From the NCBI RefSeq assembly GCF_028369065.1, contig NZ_JAQNDA010000003.1, positions 1 to 64,000 of the forward strand: a DNA stretch of 64,000 bases, given 5' to 3'. Below, one piece after another: positions 36,083 through 44,890 of this stretch (its first letter is position 1; each line of letters opens with the position of its first letter). Source of the DNA: Marinobacter sp. SS21 (GTDB taxonomy: Bacteria > Pseudomonadota > Gammaproteobacteria > Pseudomonadales > Oleiphilaceae). The translations under genes and the position numbers were made by a program. A model generated the notes under the pieces. That model was not told the DNA's origin. It searched no databases and was given only the letters and a program-made list of their open reading frames with translations.

Positions 36083-36187
36083 CTATTGGCCTGACACCCA
36101 GGTCACTGCAAACGCCACCACCAGAAACACCAGAACCACTGCCGCAACGGCATCGACCTGACTGTCGGTTCGGACACTCTTCTTCAT
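36083..36187 (-). CDS. 34-residue single-helix membrane peptide
   Basis: On the minus strand an ATG at 36187 opens a 34-codon frame ending TAG at 36083. An AGAGGTG ribosome-binding site lies about 6 nt upstream. The peptide begins MKKSVRTDSQ and continues into one clear transmembrane helix (AVAAVVLVFLVVAFAVTW), ending SGQ. Charge distribution fits an N-in anchor. It is convergent with the DUF2970 gene, 6 nt apart. No function is known to me; the start signal and hydrophobic design argue that it is real. Confidence 0.65.
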   Translation of the reverse strand: MKKSVRTDSQVDAVAAVVLVFLVVAFAVTWVSGQ

Positions 36188-36204
36188 CACGCCACCTCTA
36201 TTTT

Positions 36205-36256
36205 CGTTATTGATTGTCGTTATTGGTTGTCGTTATTGATTGTCATTATTGAGTGC
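36205..36256. repeat. Four 13-bp tandem repeats upstream of the small membrane peptide gene
   Basis: Units CGTTATTGATTGT at 36205, 36218 (one change), 36231 and 36244 (diverged) are contiguous. They start 17 nt upstream of the small peptide's start codon, in its promoter or leader. Confidence 0.9.
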
Positions 36257-36374
36257 TGTCAGAGCAGTCTTCCTGGTCGCCCAACCGGCGACCTCACTAT
36301 GCTGGCCGCCAGTCCGGCGACTTCCTTAATCTAGGCCGGGATGCCCGTTTCGTCCAATCCGCAGCAAGGCCATT

Positions 36375-36391
36375 GATATAGAATTTATATC
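36375..36391. promoter_or_regulatory. AT-rich inverted repeat upstream of cysI, LysR/CysB-type site candidate
   Basis: GATATA-N5-TATATC (36375-36380/36386-36391) is a perfect 6-bp inverted repeat in a strongly AT-rich stretch (36370-36440) about 107 nt before the cysI ATG. CysB, a LysR-type activator, uses AT-rich sites in this position in sulfur assimilation genes. The identity of the regulator is inference. Confidence 0.4.
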
Positions 36392-36497
36392 GCCTTAATC
36401 GATAACCATATTTTGAAATAATCATTTTAACAATAAAGCAGGGATGATATTCTCCCCGGCAAAATAGCCAGCAATCTTGTTAGCAGGAAGTTCCGCT

Positions 36498-38150
36498 ATG
36501 TATGTTTACGACGAGCACGATCGGCAAATTCTGGCCGAACGGGTTGCCCAATTCCGCCACCAGACTGACCGGGCACTGGCCGGCGAGCTGAGCGAAGAAG
36601 AGTTCCTTCCACTGCGTCTTCAAAACGGTTTGTACGTTCAACGCTTCGCGCCGATGCTGCGTATCTGTGTGCCCTACGGCATGCTGCGTGCTGAACAGCT
36701 GCGACGCCTGGCACGTATCTCCCGAGATTATGACAAGGGCTATGCCCACTTCACCACTCGTCAGAACGTCCAGCTGAACTGGCCAAACCTGGAAGACGTA
36801 CCGGACATCCTCGCCGAACTGGCTGAGGTTGAGATGCACGCCACCCAGACCAGCGGCAACTGCATTCGGAACACCACCACCGACCAGTTTGCTGCCGTTC
36901 AGGACGACGAGTTGGTTGATCCTCGTCCTTACTGTGAGATTATTCGGCAGTGGTCCACCTTCCACCCCGAATTCGCGTTTCTGCCCCGTAAGTTCAAGAT
37001 TGCGGTAAACGCCTCGGAGCACACCGACCGTGCCGCCATTCAGGTTCACGACATCGGGCTCCAGATCGTGAAAAACGACGCCGGTGAACTGGGCTTCCGG
37101 GTACACGTGGGCGGCGGCCTGGGCCGCACTCCGATGGTGGGCCCTGTCATTCGCCAGTTCCTGCCGGAGCATGACCTGTTGACCTACCTGGAAGCCGTCG
37201 TACGGGTGTACAACCGTTACGGCCGCCGGGACAACAAGTACAAGGCACGCATCAAGATTCTGGTCAAGGCGCTCACTCCGGCCGGGTTTGCGGAGAAGGT
37301 TGAAGCCGAATGGGCTCACCTCAAAGACTCCCCCACCAAGCTGAACGATGGGGCTATCGAACGGGTGAAGGCTTTCTTCACCGAGCCGGCCTACCAGACC
37401 GTCGCGGACCAGAGTGAAGCGCTCGCCAAGCTGCGCTTCGAGAACAAGGCCTTCGATCAGTGGATCAGTCATAACGTCGATACCCATAAGAAAGCGGGTT
37501 ACGCCATCGTCACCTTGACCGTGAAAGAGACCGGCACCCCTCCTGGCGACGTTAGCGACCGACAGCTGGAAAGCATTGCCGAGCTGGCCGAAACCTACAG
37601 TTTTGGCGAGGTTCGAATCACCCATCAACAGAACGTCGTTCTGGCGGATGTCCGGCAAGACCAGTTGTTTGATCTGTGGCAGGCAATCACCCCCCTGGGC
37701 TTTGCGACGCCAAACCTCAACACCCTCACCGACATCATCTGCTGTCCTGGTGGTGATTTCTGCGCCCTGGCCAATGCCAAGTCGATACCGGTTGCTGAAG
37801 CCATTCAGCGACGCTTCGACGACATGGATTTCCTCTACGACCTGGGCAACATCGACCTGAATATCTCTGGTTGCATGAATGCCTGTGGCCACCATCACGT
37901 TGGCAACATTGGTGTACTGGGTGTCGACAAGAAAGGTGAAGAGTTCTACCAGATCAGCCTGGGCGGCTCCTCCCACCATGACGCCACGATTGGCAAAATC
38001 CTGGGCCCCTCCTTCGCCCGTAACGACATGCCTGACGTAATCGCCAAGATTATCGACGTGTACGTCGCAAACCGGACCGAAGAAGAAGAGTTCCTCGACA
38101 CCTACCGCCGTATTGGAATTGATCCTTTCAAGGAGCGCGTGTATGCCTGA
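36498..38150 (+). CDS. cysI: Nitrite/sulfite reductase hemoprotein (CysI-type)
   Basis: This 550-residue siroheme/4Fe-4S enzyme reduces sulfite to sulfide. The two cysteine pairs that hold the cluster and siroheme are Cys416-x5-Cys422 (CPGGDFC) and Cys459-x3-Cys463 (CMNAC). Early motifs include HFTTRQNVQLNW and QTSGNCIRNTT. The ATG at 36498 has AGGAAG upstream. It overlaps the DUF934 gene by 8 nt, the pairing typical of pseudomonad and marine sulfite reductases. Confidence 0.93.
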   Translation: MYVYDEHDRQILAERVAQFRHQTDRALAGELSEEEFLPLRLQNGLYVQRFAPMLRICVPYGMLRAEQLRRLARISRDYDKGYAHFTTRQNVQLNWPNLEDVPDILAELAEVEMHATQTSGNCIRNTTTDQFAAVQDDELVDPRPYCEIIRQWSTFHPEFAFLPRKFKIAVNASEHTDRAAIQVHDIGLQIVKNDAGELGFRVHVGGGLGRTPMVGPVIRQFLPEHDLLTYLEAVVRVYNRYGRRDNKYKARIKILVKALTPAGFAEKVEAEWAHLKDSPTKLNDGAIERVKAFFTEPAYQTVADQSEALAKLRFENKAFDQWISHNVDTHKKAGYAIVTLTVKETGTPPGDVSDRQLESIAELAETYSFGEVRITHQQNVVLADVRQDQLFDLWQAITPLGFATPNLNTLTDIICCPGGDFCALANAKSIPVAEAIQRRFDDMDFLYDLGNIDLNISGCMNACGHHHVGNIGVLGVDKKGEEFYQISLGGSSHHDATIGKILGPSFARNDMPDVIAKIIDVYVANRTEEEEFLDTYRRIGIDPFKERVYA

Positions 38151-38646
38151 CATCATCACTCAAGACGGCACCATCAAGGCAGACAACTGGACCGTCGTGG
38201 CTCGCCCGGCGGCTGGCGACTCGCTTGAAGTCCCAAGCACTCCGGCGCTGATCCCGATCGATTTGTGGCTGGCGGGCAAAGAGCATTTCGAGGGCCGGGA
38301 CGACATCGGTGTCTGGCTCGACAGCCACGACGAACCGGAAACTCTGGACGGTGTGGTCAACGAACTGCCCCTGATCGCCGTCAACTTTCCCAAGTTCGCC
38401 GATGGCCGAGGCTACAGCATTGGCCGCCTGCTGCGGGAACGCTACGGATACAAGAATGAGCTGAGAGCCATTGGCGATGTCTTGCTTGACCAGCTTCAGT
38501 TTATGAAACGATGCGGCTTTGATAGCTATGCACTCCGCGCCGACAAGGACGCCAGCAAAGCGAAGGAGTGCCTCAACTTCTTCAGCCAGGGCTATCAGGC
38601 TGCCACCGATACGGACGTTCCGTTGTTCCGTCGCCGGAGTTCCTGA
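38143..38646 (+). CDS. DUF934 family protein (oxidoreductase accessory)
   Basis: This 167-residue protein has the DUF934 pattern: PIDLWLAGKEHFEGRDDIGVW, LIAVNFPKFADGRGYSIGRLL and the KRCGFDSYALRADKD end region. It almost always follows sulfite reductase and is thought to support it, by an unknown mechanism. It overlaps cysI by 8 nt. A strong hairpin without a T run (38662-38690) follows. Confidence 0.9.
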   Translation: MPDIITQDGTIKADNWTVVARPAAGDSLEVPSTPALIPIDLWLAGKEHFEGRDDIGVWLDSHDEPETLDGVVNELPLIAVNFPKFADGRGYSIGRLLRERYGYKNELRAIGDVLLDQLQFMKRCGFDSYALRADKDASKAKECLNFFSQGYQAATDTDVPLFRRRSS

Positions 38647-38661
38647 CCGCGATGAGTTCGG

Positions 38662-38690
38662 GCGCCCCTTCCAGATAGCGGAAGGGGCGC
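38662..38690. terminator. Strong hairpin between convergent cysI-DUF934 and the oxidoreductase gene
   Basis: An 11-bp perfect GC-rich stem (38662-38672/38680-38690) has a 7-nt loop. There is no T tract on either side, so it may be a 3'-end stabiliser or an atypical terminator. Confidence 0.4.
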
Positions 38691-38705
38691 GCCGAAGCGC
38701 CTTCC

Positions 38706-39704
38706 CTAAAGCGCGTGATCCAGTACCACCTTCCCTGAAGACGCACCCTCAAGAAACGCTCCCAAGGCATCCCCAAGATCTGCCCGACCGATCGTGCGCG
38801 CATGGGCTTCAGTCTGCGGGCACCGCCAGGGTCCGGCCAGTTTCTGCCAGACCGCCTGTTTCGCATCCAACGCAATCTCCACCGAGTCGACACCCAACAG
38901 GTTGACTCCGCGCAGGATAAACGGTAGCACCGTTGTCTCAAGTTGCGGACCCGCAACCAATCCGCAGCAGGACACCGACCCGCCAGGCTGAATCTGCTTG
39001 AGCAGCTCGGCCAGCGGCGCGCCACCTACGGTATCAATACCGTGAGCGTAACTCGGCCTCAATAGCGGCTTTTTCTGTTCCGCCAGCGCGTCCCGGCCAA
39101 CGACCTCGGCGGCCCCCAAATCTTTGAGCACTCCGACCTGGTCCTCTTTGCCACTGATGGCAACAACCTCAAATCCCAAGGAAGCCAACAGCTCCACGGC
39201 AACGCTGCCTACGGCGCCACTGGCACCCGACACAGCGACCCGTCCGTCTTCAGGTTTGGCGCCAACCTGCAGCAGCTTGGAGACGCACAGTCCTGCGGTT
39301 AATCCAGCGGTGCCATATACCATGGCGCGAGCCGCGTCCCAGTCCGACGGCATGGGCACGCACCAGCGAGCTGGCACACGAATGTATTCTCCAAACCCGC
39401 CGGCGGTATTCATGCCCAGATCGTATCCGGTGACAATGACCCGCTCACCGACCGCAGGCGTGCCACTCGCCGACTCGACAACTTCCCCGGCGGCGTCAAT
39501 ACCCGGTGTATGCGGGTAGTTCCGGGTCACGCCTTTATTGCCAGAGGCTGACAGCGCGTCTTTGTAGTTGAGCGAAGAATGGGAAACCCGGATCAACACC
39601 TCGCCGTCCGGCAAATCACTGGTTGTGAGGGCCTGTTCAGACCCCACATATTCGCCGTCCTGCTCCACGATCCGCCATGCTTTGAATGCGATATTTGACG
39701 TCAT
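38706..39704 (-). CDS. YhdH/YhfP-type quinone oxidoreductase, acrylyl-CoA reductase-like
   Basis: This 332-residue medium-chain dehydrogenase/reductase shows SSLNYKDALSASG, HTPGIDAAGEVV and a cofactor motif VSGASGAVGSVAVELLA. It lacks zinc-site cysteines, as in the AcuI/YhdH group that reduces acryloyl-CoA with NADPH. The ATG at 39704 lies 8 nt after GGAG; the GTG at 39713 is less likely. In marine bacteria AcuI protects against DMSP-derived acryloyl-CoA; whether that applies here is not shown. Confidence 0.88.
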   Translation of the reverse strand: MTSNIAFKAWRIVEQDGEYVGSEQALTTSDLPDGEVLIRVSHSSLNYKDALSASGNKGVTRNYPHTPGIDAAGEVVESASGTPAVGERVIVTGYDLGMNTAGGFGEYIRVPARWCVPMPSDWDAARAMVYGTAGLTAGLCVSKLLQVGAKPEDGRVAVSGASGAVGSVAVELLASLGFEVVAISGKEDQVGVLKDLGAAEVVGRDALAEQKKPLLRPSYAHGIDTVGGAPLAELLKQIQPGGSVSCCGLVAGPQLETTVLPFILRGVNLLGVDSVEIALDAKQAVWQKLAGPWRCPQTEAHARTIGRADLGDALGAFLEGASSGKVVLDHAL

Positions 39705-39727
39705 CTTCTTCACTCCTGACTCGTTTC

Positions 39728-40795
39728 TTATTGCAGTTTTTGATTGCGAAAGGCGCCGGCGACACGCCAGAAGGTATGCTCGATGGCCGCGGTTGTGGCC
39801 AGGCCGAGCCGCTCCGGCAGCGATCGCTTGTGGTGGAAGCCAACCGACACCACATCTGCCCGCTCACACGCCTCTATCAAATACTCGTCGGAGGTCTTGA
39901 TTTCATCAATAAGCCTAACGTCCAAGGCCCGTTTCCCGAACCAGATGTCGCCGTTGGCTACCGTCGCGATATCGAGATCGGGTCGGCGTTGGCTGACATA
40001 CTCTTTAAACAGGCCGTGAGTGTCCTCCAGATCGGAAAGGAACTTCTGCCGGCCCTTCTCGGTGTTTTCGCCAAACACCGTTAAGGTTCGCTTGTGCTCG
40101 CCGGCGGTCAGCACCTCAAAATCCACATCGTTCTTTTTCAGTAAGCGATGGAAATTGGGCAGCTGAGCGACCACACCAATGGACCCCAGGATGGCAAACG
40201 GCGAGGCGATGATCTTGTCCGCTACACACGCCATCATATAGCCGCCGCTGGCGGCCACTTTATCCACGCAGGCGGTGAGGGTAACCCCCTTGCTGCGGAT
40301 TCGATCCAATTGGGCAGCCGCAAGGCCGTAGGAATGCACCAGCCCTCCCCCGCTCTCCAGCCGGACCACCACTTCATCAACGCCCGGCTCGGCGACACTG
40401 AGCACGCCGGTAATGGATTTGCGCAGGCTATCGGTATCACTGGCCTTGATATCACCTTCGAAATCGATCACGAAAACGCGCTGCCGGCGGGCTTCACTGG
40501 CGCCGTCTGACGATTTCGCCTGCTGCTTGTGTGACTTCTCTTCGGCCTTGCGCGCCTTTTTGCGGGCTTTTTGCCATCGCTTGAGCTCATGCTCATCCAG
40601 CAACCTCGCCTCCAGCGCCTCTTTCAAACGGCGATAGCGATCGTTCAGCTTGCGGGTACGGAGCTCGCCATCTAGCCCCTGACCTTCCCTGTCTTTCTGG
40701 GCCGCGGAAATAATGGCGGATACTAGAACGATAACCGCGACCACCAGGGTGACGGTTTTCGCCAAAAACAAACCGAATTCTGTCAAAAATTCCAA
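39728..40795 (-). CDS. sohB: Protease SohB (signal peptide peptidase family S49)
   Basis: This 355-residue inner-membrane protease has one N-terminal membrane helix (about residues 9-32), a charged coiled segment (LDEHELKRWQKARKKARKAEE), and the S49 domain with the catalytic serine in VAASGGYMMA and the lysine in GEHKRTLTVFG. The start is TTG at 40795, with GGAG 7 nt upstream. It is cotranscribed with the oxidoreductase gene 23 nt downstream. Confidence 0.93.
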   Translation of the reverse strand: MEFLTEFGLFLAKTVTLVVAVIVLVSAIISAAQKDREGQGLDGELRTRKLNDRYRRLKEALEARLLDEHELKRWQKARKKARKAEEKSHKQQAKSSDGASEARRQRVFVIDFEGDIKASDTDSLRKSITGVLSVAEPGVDEVVVRLESGGGLVHSYGLAAAQLDRIRSKGVTLTACVDKVAASGGYMMACVADKIIASPFAILGSIGVVAQLPNFHRLLKKNDVDFEVLTAGEHKRTLTVFGENTEKGRQKFLSDLEDTHGLFKEYVSQRRPDLDIATVANGDIWFGKRALDVRLIDEIKTSDEYLIEACERADVVSVGFHHKRSLPERLGLATTAAIEHTFWRVAGAFRNQKLQ

Positions 40796-40857
40796 TGGGA
40801 TTCTCCAACCTTGGCATCCATGAATAGTGCGTTGCCGATCAACGACGTTGGTACTGA

Positions 40858-40945
40858 GTCAGTTAGTAAGTACCTCGTCAGTTAGTAAGTACCTCGTCAG
40901 TTGGTACCTCGTAAATGGCACCTTGCGATTGGCACCTCGCAAATC
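40858..40945. repeat. Degenerating 14-19-bp tandem array upstream of sohB
   Basis: Two perfect 19-bp units (GTCAGTTAGTAAGTACCTC at 40858-40876 and 40877-40895) are followed by a 15-bp unit (40896-40910) and further 14-bp units ending GGCACCT (40911-40938). It lies 63 nt upstream of the sohB start. Confidence 0.9.
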
Positions 40946-41033
40946 GAACGCATCCGATTGTAACTGAGGATCGCCAGGGAACAAGGTATTAAGGCTGCTC
41001 AGTCAGGCCAGACGAACCGAAATGCAAAATTTA

Positions 41034-41081
41034 AACGAGCGTTCGATCGGGCTTGACAGGGCCTAGCCCTCAACCTAAAGT
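41034..41081 (+). promoter_or_regulatory. SCP2 gene promoter with adjacent operator-like palindrome
   Basis: TTGACA (41053-41058) and TAAAGT (41076-41081) are exactly 17 nt apart. Ten nt upstream of the -35, AACGAGCGTT (41034-41043) is a hyphenated palindrome resembling TetR-type half sites. The predicted leader is about 110 nt. Confidence 0.6.
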
Positions 41082-41200
41082 CGAATGGCTACACAGGATC
41101 GCCAGCGTGAAAGACTCACCATTCTGCTAGGCTGCGATCCGTGAAGAAACACTGTTAAGAAACACAATGAAGCGCAAGCCAATTTTATAAGGGTAAAATA

Positions 41201-41515
41201 ATGTCTGTAGCTCAGGTATTTGAAAAGCTCGAACAGAACTTCAACGCAGACGCCGCCTCTGGCCTGGATCTCATTTTCCAGTTCGACATTGAAGACGACA
41301 AGACCTACCACCTGGTCATCAACGATGGCACTTGCAAGCTGGTCGAGGGTGCTAACGACGATCCTTCCGTTACCCTGATCATGAACTCCGAAACCCTGCA
41401 AGGCATCGTTTCCGGCGAAACAGACGGCATGCAGGCGTTCATGGCTGGTCAGCTGCGCGCAGAAGGCGACATGATGCTGGCAACCAAGCTGGGTGAACTG
41501 TTCACCATGGGCTAA
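41201..41515 (+). CDS. SCP2 sterol-binding domain protein
   Basis: This 104-residue single-domain protein matches SCP2: VFEKLEQNFNADAASGLDLIFQFDI, then a DDPSVTLIMNSETLQGIVSGE core and GQLRAEGDMMLATKLGELF. Such proteins bind lipids or fatty acyl-CoA in the cytosol. It is monocistronic, with a good promoter and a terminator right at the stop. The role in this organism is unknown; the TetR-like operator would fit control by a lipid-responsive regulator. Confidence 0.92.
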   Translation: MSVAQVFEKLEQNFNADAASGLDLIFQFDIEDDKTYHLVINDGTCKLVEGANDDPSVTLIMNSETLQGIVSGETDGMQAFMAGQLRAEGDMMLATKLGELFTMG

Positions 41516-41533
41516 AGATCGACCGATCTTTTT
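41514..41533 (+). terminator. Intrinsic terminator of the SCP2 gene
   Basis: Stem AAAGATC/GATCTTT (41514-41520/41525-41531) has a GACC loop and a run of five T. It starts within the TAA stop codon. Confidence 0.7.
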
Positions 41534-41565
41534 CCGGAAGCCTGCCAGCCGGCGGGTTTCCCGGT

Positions 41566-42213
41566 TCACTCCCCCCACAGTTTTACCGCGTCCCTCGCTT
41601 CGTCATTCATCGCCACAGCAACCAATCCGCTGGAAGACAGCTTGACGGCGAATCTGGCCCGATCTTTCATCGGCATGAAGGTTGCGTTCCCATAGATCCC
41701 TTCGACAAAGGGTAAATTGAACACCTGATCCCACGCCCAGATATCCGGCCAGCCATCGGACGCCAAGTCAATTACGGTACGGGCGGCCTGCAGTTCATGC
41801 TCCAGGGATAGATAGCGCCCTCCCAGTCTTTCCAGGCGATACCCCGGAGACACTCCCAACCAGCCCATGGGGCCGCCGAAGCGGACAATTCTCGCATCCA
41901 CTTGCCACTGGTCGCCACTTAGGTGATGAGTTTCGGGAGGGACGCCCGCTCGCTGTATCGTCACATTCCAGGACTGCGGCGCCAAATTGTGCACTTCAAC
42001 AGTCGCCACCACGTCCATGCCGGCCAAGGTCTGGTAATGACTCATGCCGGCGGCCAGCACTAGCGAGTAGCCGCCTGCAAGTAGCAGTGCCATCGCGAGC
42101 ATGCCCTTGAGCCAACCAAGAAACCAGCGCGGACGAACAAAGAATGCCATTCCACCCAACACCAGCAGGCCGCCAAATACGGCCATTAGGGTGATGGCCG
42201 ACTGGTAAGACAT
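41566..42213 (-). CDS. Conserved membrane protein of unknown function
   Basis: This 215-residue protein has two N-terminal membrane helices (ITLMAVFGGLLVLGGMAFFV and GMLAMALLLAGGYSLVLAAG) followed by a soluble beta-rich domain with DARIVRFGGPMGWLGVSPGYRL. It resembles proteins sometimes labelled as multidrug transporters in Pseudomonas, but the sequence does not support transport. It lies 6 nt downstream of fimL, as a second operon gene. Confidence 0.8.
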   Translation of the reverse strand: MSYQSAITLMAVFGGLLVLGGMAFFVRPRWFLGWLKGMLAMALLLAGGYSLVLAAGMSHYQTLAGMDVVATVEVHNLAPQSWNVTIQRAGVPPETHHLSGDQWQVDARIVRFGGPMGWLGVSPGYRLERLGGRYLSLEHELQAARTVIDLASDGWPDIWAWDQVFNLPFVEGIYGNATFMPMKDRARFAVKLSSSGLVAVAMNDEARDAVKLWGE

Positions 42214-42219
42214 GAAAAC

Positions 42220-43926
42220 TTACAACCCTACATCATCAAGGGAAGATTCCGCCAACTTAAGCAATTCGGGATTGCGGTCATCCCGACTGCCTACGCTCTC
42301 AATGTAGTATTCAAGCGACGTCAAGGCGTCGGCCAGCGCTTCCAGAACCTGTCCAGAAGGCGCGCCCTTCTCATCAAGCAGATTGCGCTGAATGGAATTG
42401 GCCACCCGGTTGAGTACGCCGGCGGCCTGCGAATCCTCCACCAACTCAAGCCCACCCCAGATGCTGTGGAGCGTGCCCGGAAGGTTCGCCAGGTGCAGCT
42501 TGTCGTAGTTGGATTCAACAAAGGCCGTGATGGCTCGCTTGGCAAGGGTGAGCGCACTTCGAGCCTCGTCCGCCACCACAAACATCGCCTCTTTCAGGTA
42601 GAGAGACTCTTCCCGGCTAGATTGGAGCTGAGCCAGGGCGTCGGTTTCCGATGTGATCCCGTGGTGCACCATCTGAATAATGGCCCCTTCGATCGCCAGC
42701 ACCGAATCCGCAAGCCGAAACAGCTCTTCTTCTCCAGGCAGCCTGGACTCGGCTTCCCACTGGCGAAGCTTGACCGCCTCTCCCCGCGCCGCGTCTGCCA
42801 GTTTCTTAAGGTCAAGCATCACCAGGGTGTTTGCCAGACGCTCCAGCGTGGAGGCGATGGCCGCAAGTTCAGCCAGGTCCGGCTCGATACCCCGCTCGAT
42901 GATATCCAGTTTGTCTTTTAGCTGATTAAGCTCTTCCTGCAGCGCTGTGGAGAGTGACTGCAGGACATCGGTGCCCGGACCGTACAGTCTTTTGCTATGA
43001 GCTTCGAACATCGAGTCCGAATAGTCCGCCGGATTCAGGTTGAACGCCGACAACACAGCCGTGACTTCGGGGTTGGCCGAGCCACTTCGATAGAGCAGAT
43101 AAATCAGCTCCTTGATCAGGGAGTCCGGCGCGTCTTTACCCGCGGCAACCCGGCCCACGTAAACAATTTCCCGTGAATAACGTTCGACCCTCATCAACAA
43201 ACGCTTACGGGCCTTGCCAAACCCCATGGCGCGATCAAGCATGGTATCGGCCACGGTGGCAACCAGGCACCACATCTGAGCCATGGGCTCTCCCGCACAC
43301 AACCGGACAAAGCCCCGGGCCGCACGGCCAATCAGTTTCTTACTGACGTCTTCGTTGCGGTTGCGCAACACACCCAACAGCGCGACCTGAAAGGTCAACC
43401 GCATCCGCCGGGCCATGATTTCAAATTCCCGCTCATCGCCCTCGAAAGGCTCTACGGAAAGGGTCTTACAAAAATTGGGGCGACGCTTAACGTCCAAGTC
43501 AAAGAAGCAGGATTCCTGATAGGGTTTCTCGCGCCGGGCCTCGCGCAGTTCGTTAATAACCGGCAACAGCAGTTCAGGATGATCTTCCCGTTGCTGGTGG
43601 TAATACTCGACGTAACGACGGAGGATAAAAAGCGCGCTGTTCAGGGCGGTCAGCAGGATATTTTTGTCGTCGTTGGCACCGACCGGCACATCGTTGGCCA
43701 GTGAAACCGCCTCCTGGCATAACAGAGATCCGCCGCGAAGCTCAACCAGCACAAAGATACCCCTGAGCTGGTTAATGTAATCGACGCAGTTCTGCAGATC
43801 TTCCCCGCTTTCCCTGTTTTCCTGAAAGCGCTCCAGACTGGTTTCCGACTGTCTGATGGTCTGCTCAATTTCACTTTTGACCAGGTCAAACGACTGTGAC
43901 TTCGTCGCTAATGACGACTGAACCAT
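42220..43926 (-). CDS. fimL: FimL, ChpA-N-terminus-like regulator of twitching motility
   Basis: This 568-residue cytoplasmic protein resembles P. aeruginosa FimL: helical Hpt-like regions (SETSLERFQENRESGEDLQNC; LVMLDLKKLADAARGEAVKL; LPGTLHSIWGGLELVEDSQ) without the phosphorylatable histidine. FimL links the Pil-Chp system to adenylate cyclase CyaB and type IV pilus function. The neighbours (dnaQ, rnhA, mltD, fabI on one side; sohB, cysI on the other) match the fimL locus as I recall it. The ATG is at 43926. Confidence 0.85.
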   Translation of the reverse strand: MVQSSLATKSQSFDLVKSEIEQTIRQSETSLERFQENRESGEDLQNCVDYINQLRGIFVLVELRGGSLLCQEAVSLANDVPVGANDDKNILLTALNSALFILRRYVEYYHQQREDHPELLLPVINELREARREKPYQESCFFDLDVKRRPNFCKTLSVEPFEGDEREFEIMARRMRLTFQVALLGVLRNRNEDVSKKLIGRAARGFVRLCAGEPMAQMWCLVATVADTMLDRAMGFGKARKRLLMRVERYSREIVYVGRVAAGKDAPDSLIKELIYLLYRSGSANPEVTAVLSAFNLNPADYSDSMFEAHSKRLYGPGTDVLQSLSTALQEELNQLKDKLDIIERGIEPDLAELAAIASTLERLANTLVMLDLKKLADAARGEAVKLRQWEAESRLPGEEELFRLADSVLAIEGAIIQMVHHGITSETDALAQLQSSREESLYLKEAMFVVADEARSALTLAKRAITAFVESNYDKLHLANLPGTLHSIWGGLELVEDSQAAGVLNRVANSIQRNLLDEKGAPSGQVLEALADALTSLEYYIESVGSRDDRNPELLKLAESSLDDVGL

Positions 43927-44170
43927 AAACGCTTCCTGTTCCGTGTGCGGGGCGAGCCGCGTCCTCTTTATTATTCAGGCCTGGCTCAATACGAACATTG
44001 TCCGGGAGGCATCTTGAGTCCGTAAAAAACTGGCGAACTAACCATTACTTATATCACAAAACTCAAGCACCTCAAGAAACCCTAAATGTAACAATAAGTA
44101 CACTCTGACCCAGTTCTCACCTGACCTCGCTCTCACCCAAGGGCGACGAGTGGATGAGAATCCTTCCGGG

Positions 44171-44878
44171 CTAGGCGTCGATCAGCTTGCCCCACACCGT
44201 TTCGCCGGCGGCCTTCTCGATCACCCCCAGCAGCTCATCATGAGCCTCAACCTCTTCGGCGCTGGCCCTCACCACCGCCAGCTGGGGACGGCCAGGCGCC
44301 AATCTGCGAATGCCTGCGCTATCGCCCTGCTTACCTTCATTTTCATCCAACGACAACGCGGTTTGACCGCCGGTCAGCAGCAGAAACACATCGGCCAGGA
44401 TCTCGGCGTCGAGCAACGCCCCGTGCAGGTCCCGGCTGCTGTTGTCCACGCCATAGCGCTTACACAGCGCGTCCAGGTTATTCTTCTGCCCCGGGTGTTT
44501 TTTGCGAGCGATGGCCAGGGTGTCGACGATGCCGCAATGGTCTGCAGTTTTGCGGACTGGTTTCAGGCGAGCGAATTCGGCGTCCATGAAGCCCACGTCG
44601 AACGCCGCATTATGAATCACCAGCTCGGCACCCTTGATGAACTCAAAGAATTCGTCGGCAATTTCCTTAAACAACGGCTTATCGGCCAAAAACTCGTTGG
44701 TGATGCCGTGTACGGTAATTGCTTCGGCTTCCACTTCCCGCTGCGGGTTGATATAGACATGGTAGTGCCTGCCGGTGAGCTGACGCTCCATCAGCTCGAC
44801 ACACCCTATCTCGATGATCCGGTGCCCCGCATTCGGATCGATACCTGTGGTTTCGGTATCCAGCACGATTTGTCGCAT
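44171..44878 (-). CDS. dnaQ: DNA polymerase III epsilon subunit (3'-5' proofreading exonuclease)
   Basis: DnaQ (235 residues) has the DEDDh exonuclease motifs: VLDTETTGID (Exo I), VIHNAAFDVGFMDAEF (Exo II) and LHGALLDAEILADVFL (Exo III, His and Asp). The C-terminal linker for binding the polymerase alpha subunit is present. It lies 12 nt downstream of rnhA on the same strand; in E. coli the two genes are divergent, so this is an operon here. Confidence 0.96.
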   Translation of the reverse strand: MRQIVLDTETTGIDPNAGHRIIEIGCVELMERQLTGRHYHVYINPQREVEAEAITVHGITNEFLADKPLFKEIADEFFEFIKGAELVIHNAAFDVGFMDAEFARLKPVRKTADHCGIVDTLAIARKKHPGQKNNLDALCKRYGVDNSSRDLHGALLDAEILADVFLLLTGGQTALSLDENEGKQGDSAGIRRLAPGRPQLAVVRASAEEVEAHDELLGVIEKAAGETVWGKLIDA

Positions 44879-44890
44879 TTATACCTCCAA

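Larger units (their letters stand above)
40796..41200. other. Divergent spacer between sohB and the SCP2 gene
   Basis: These 405 nt hold no gene. They contain the tandem array at 40858-40945 near sohB, and the operator-like site and promoter of the SCP2 gene at 41034-41081. Confidence 0.6.

Noticed and set aside
36480..38159. 559-codon minus-strand open frame
   Set aside because: It is antisense to cysI, whose cofactor cysteines and start site are clear.
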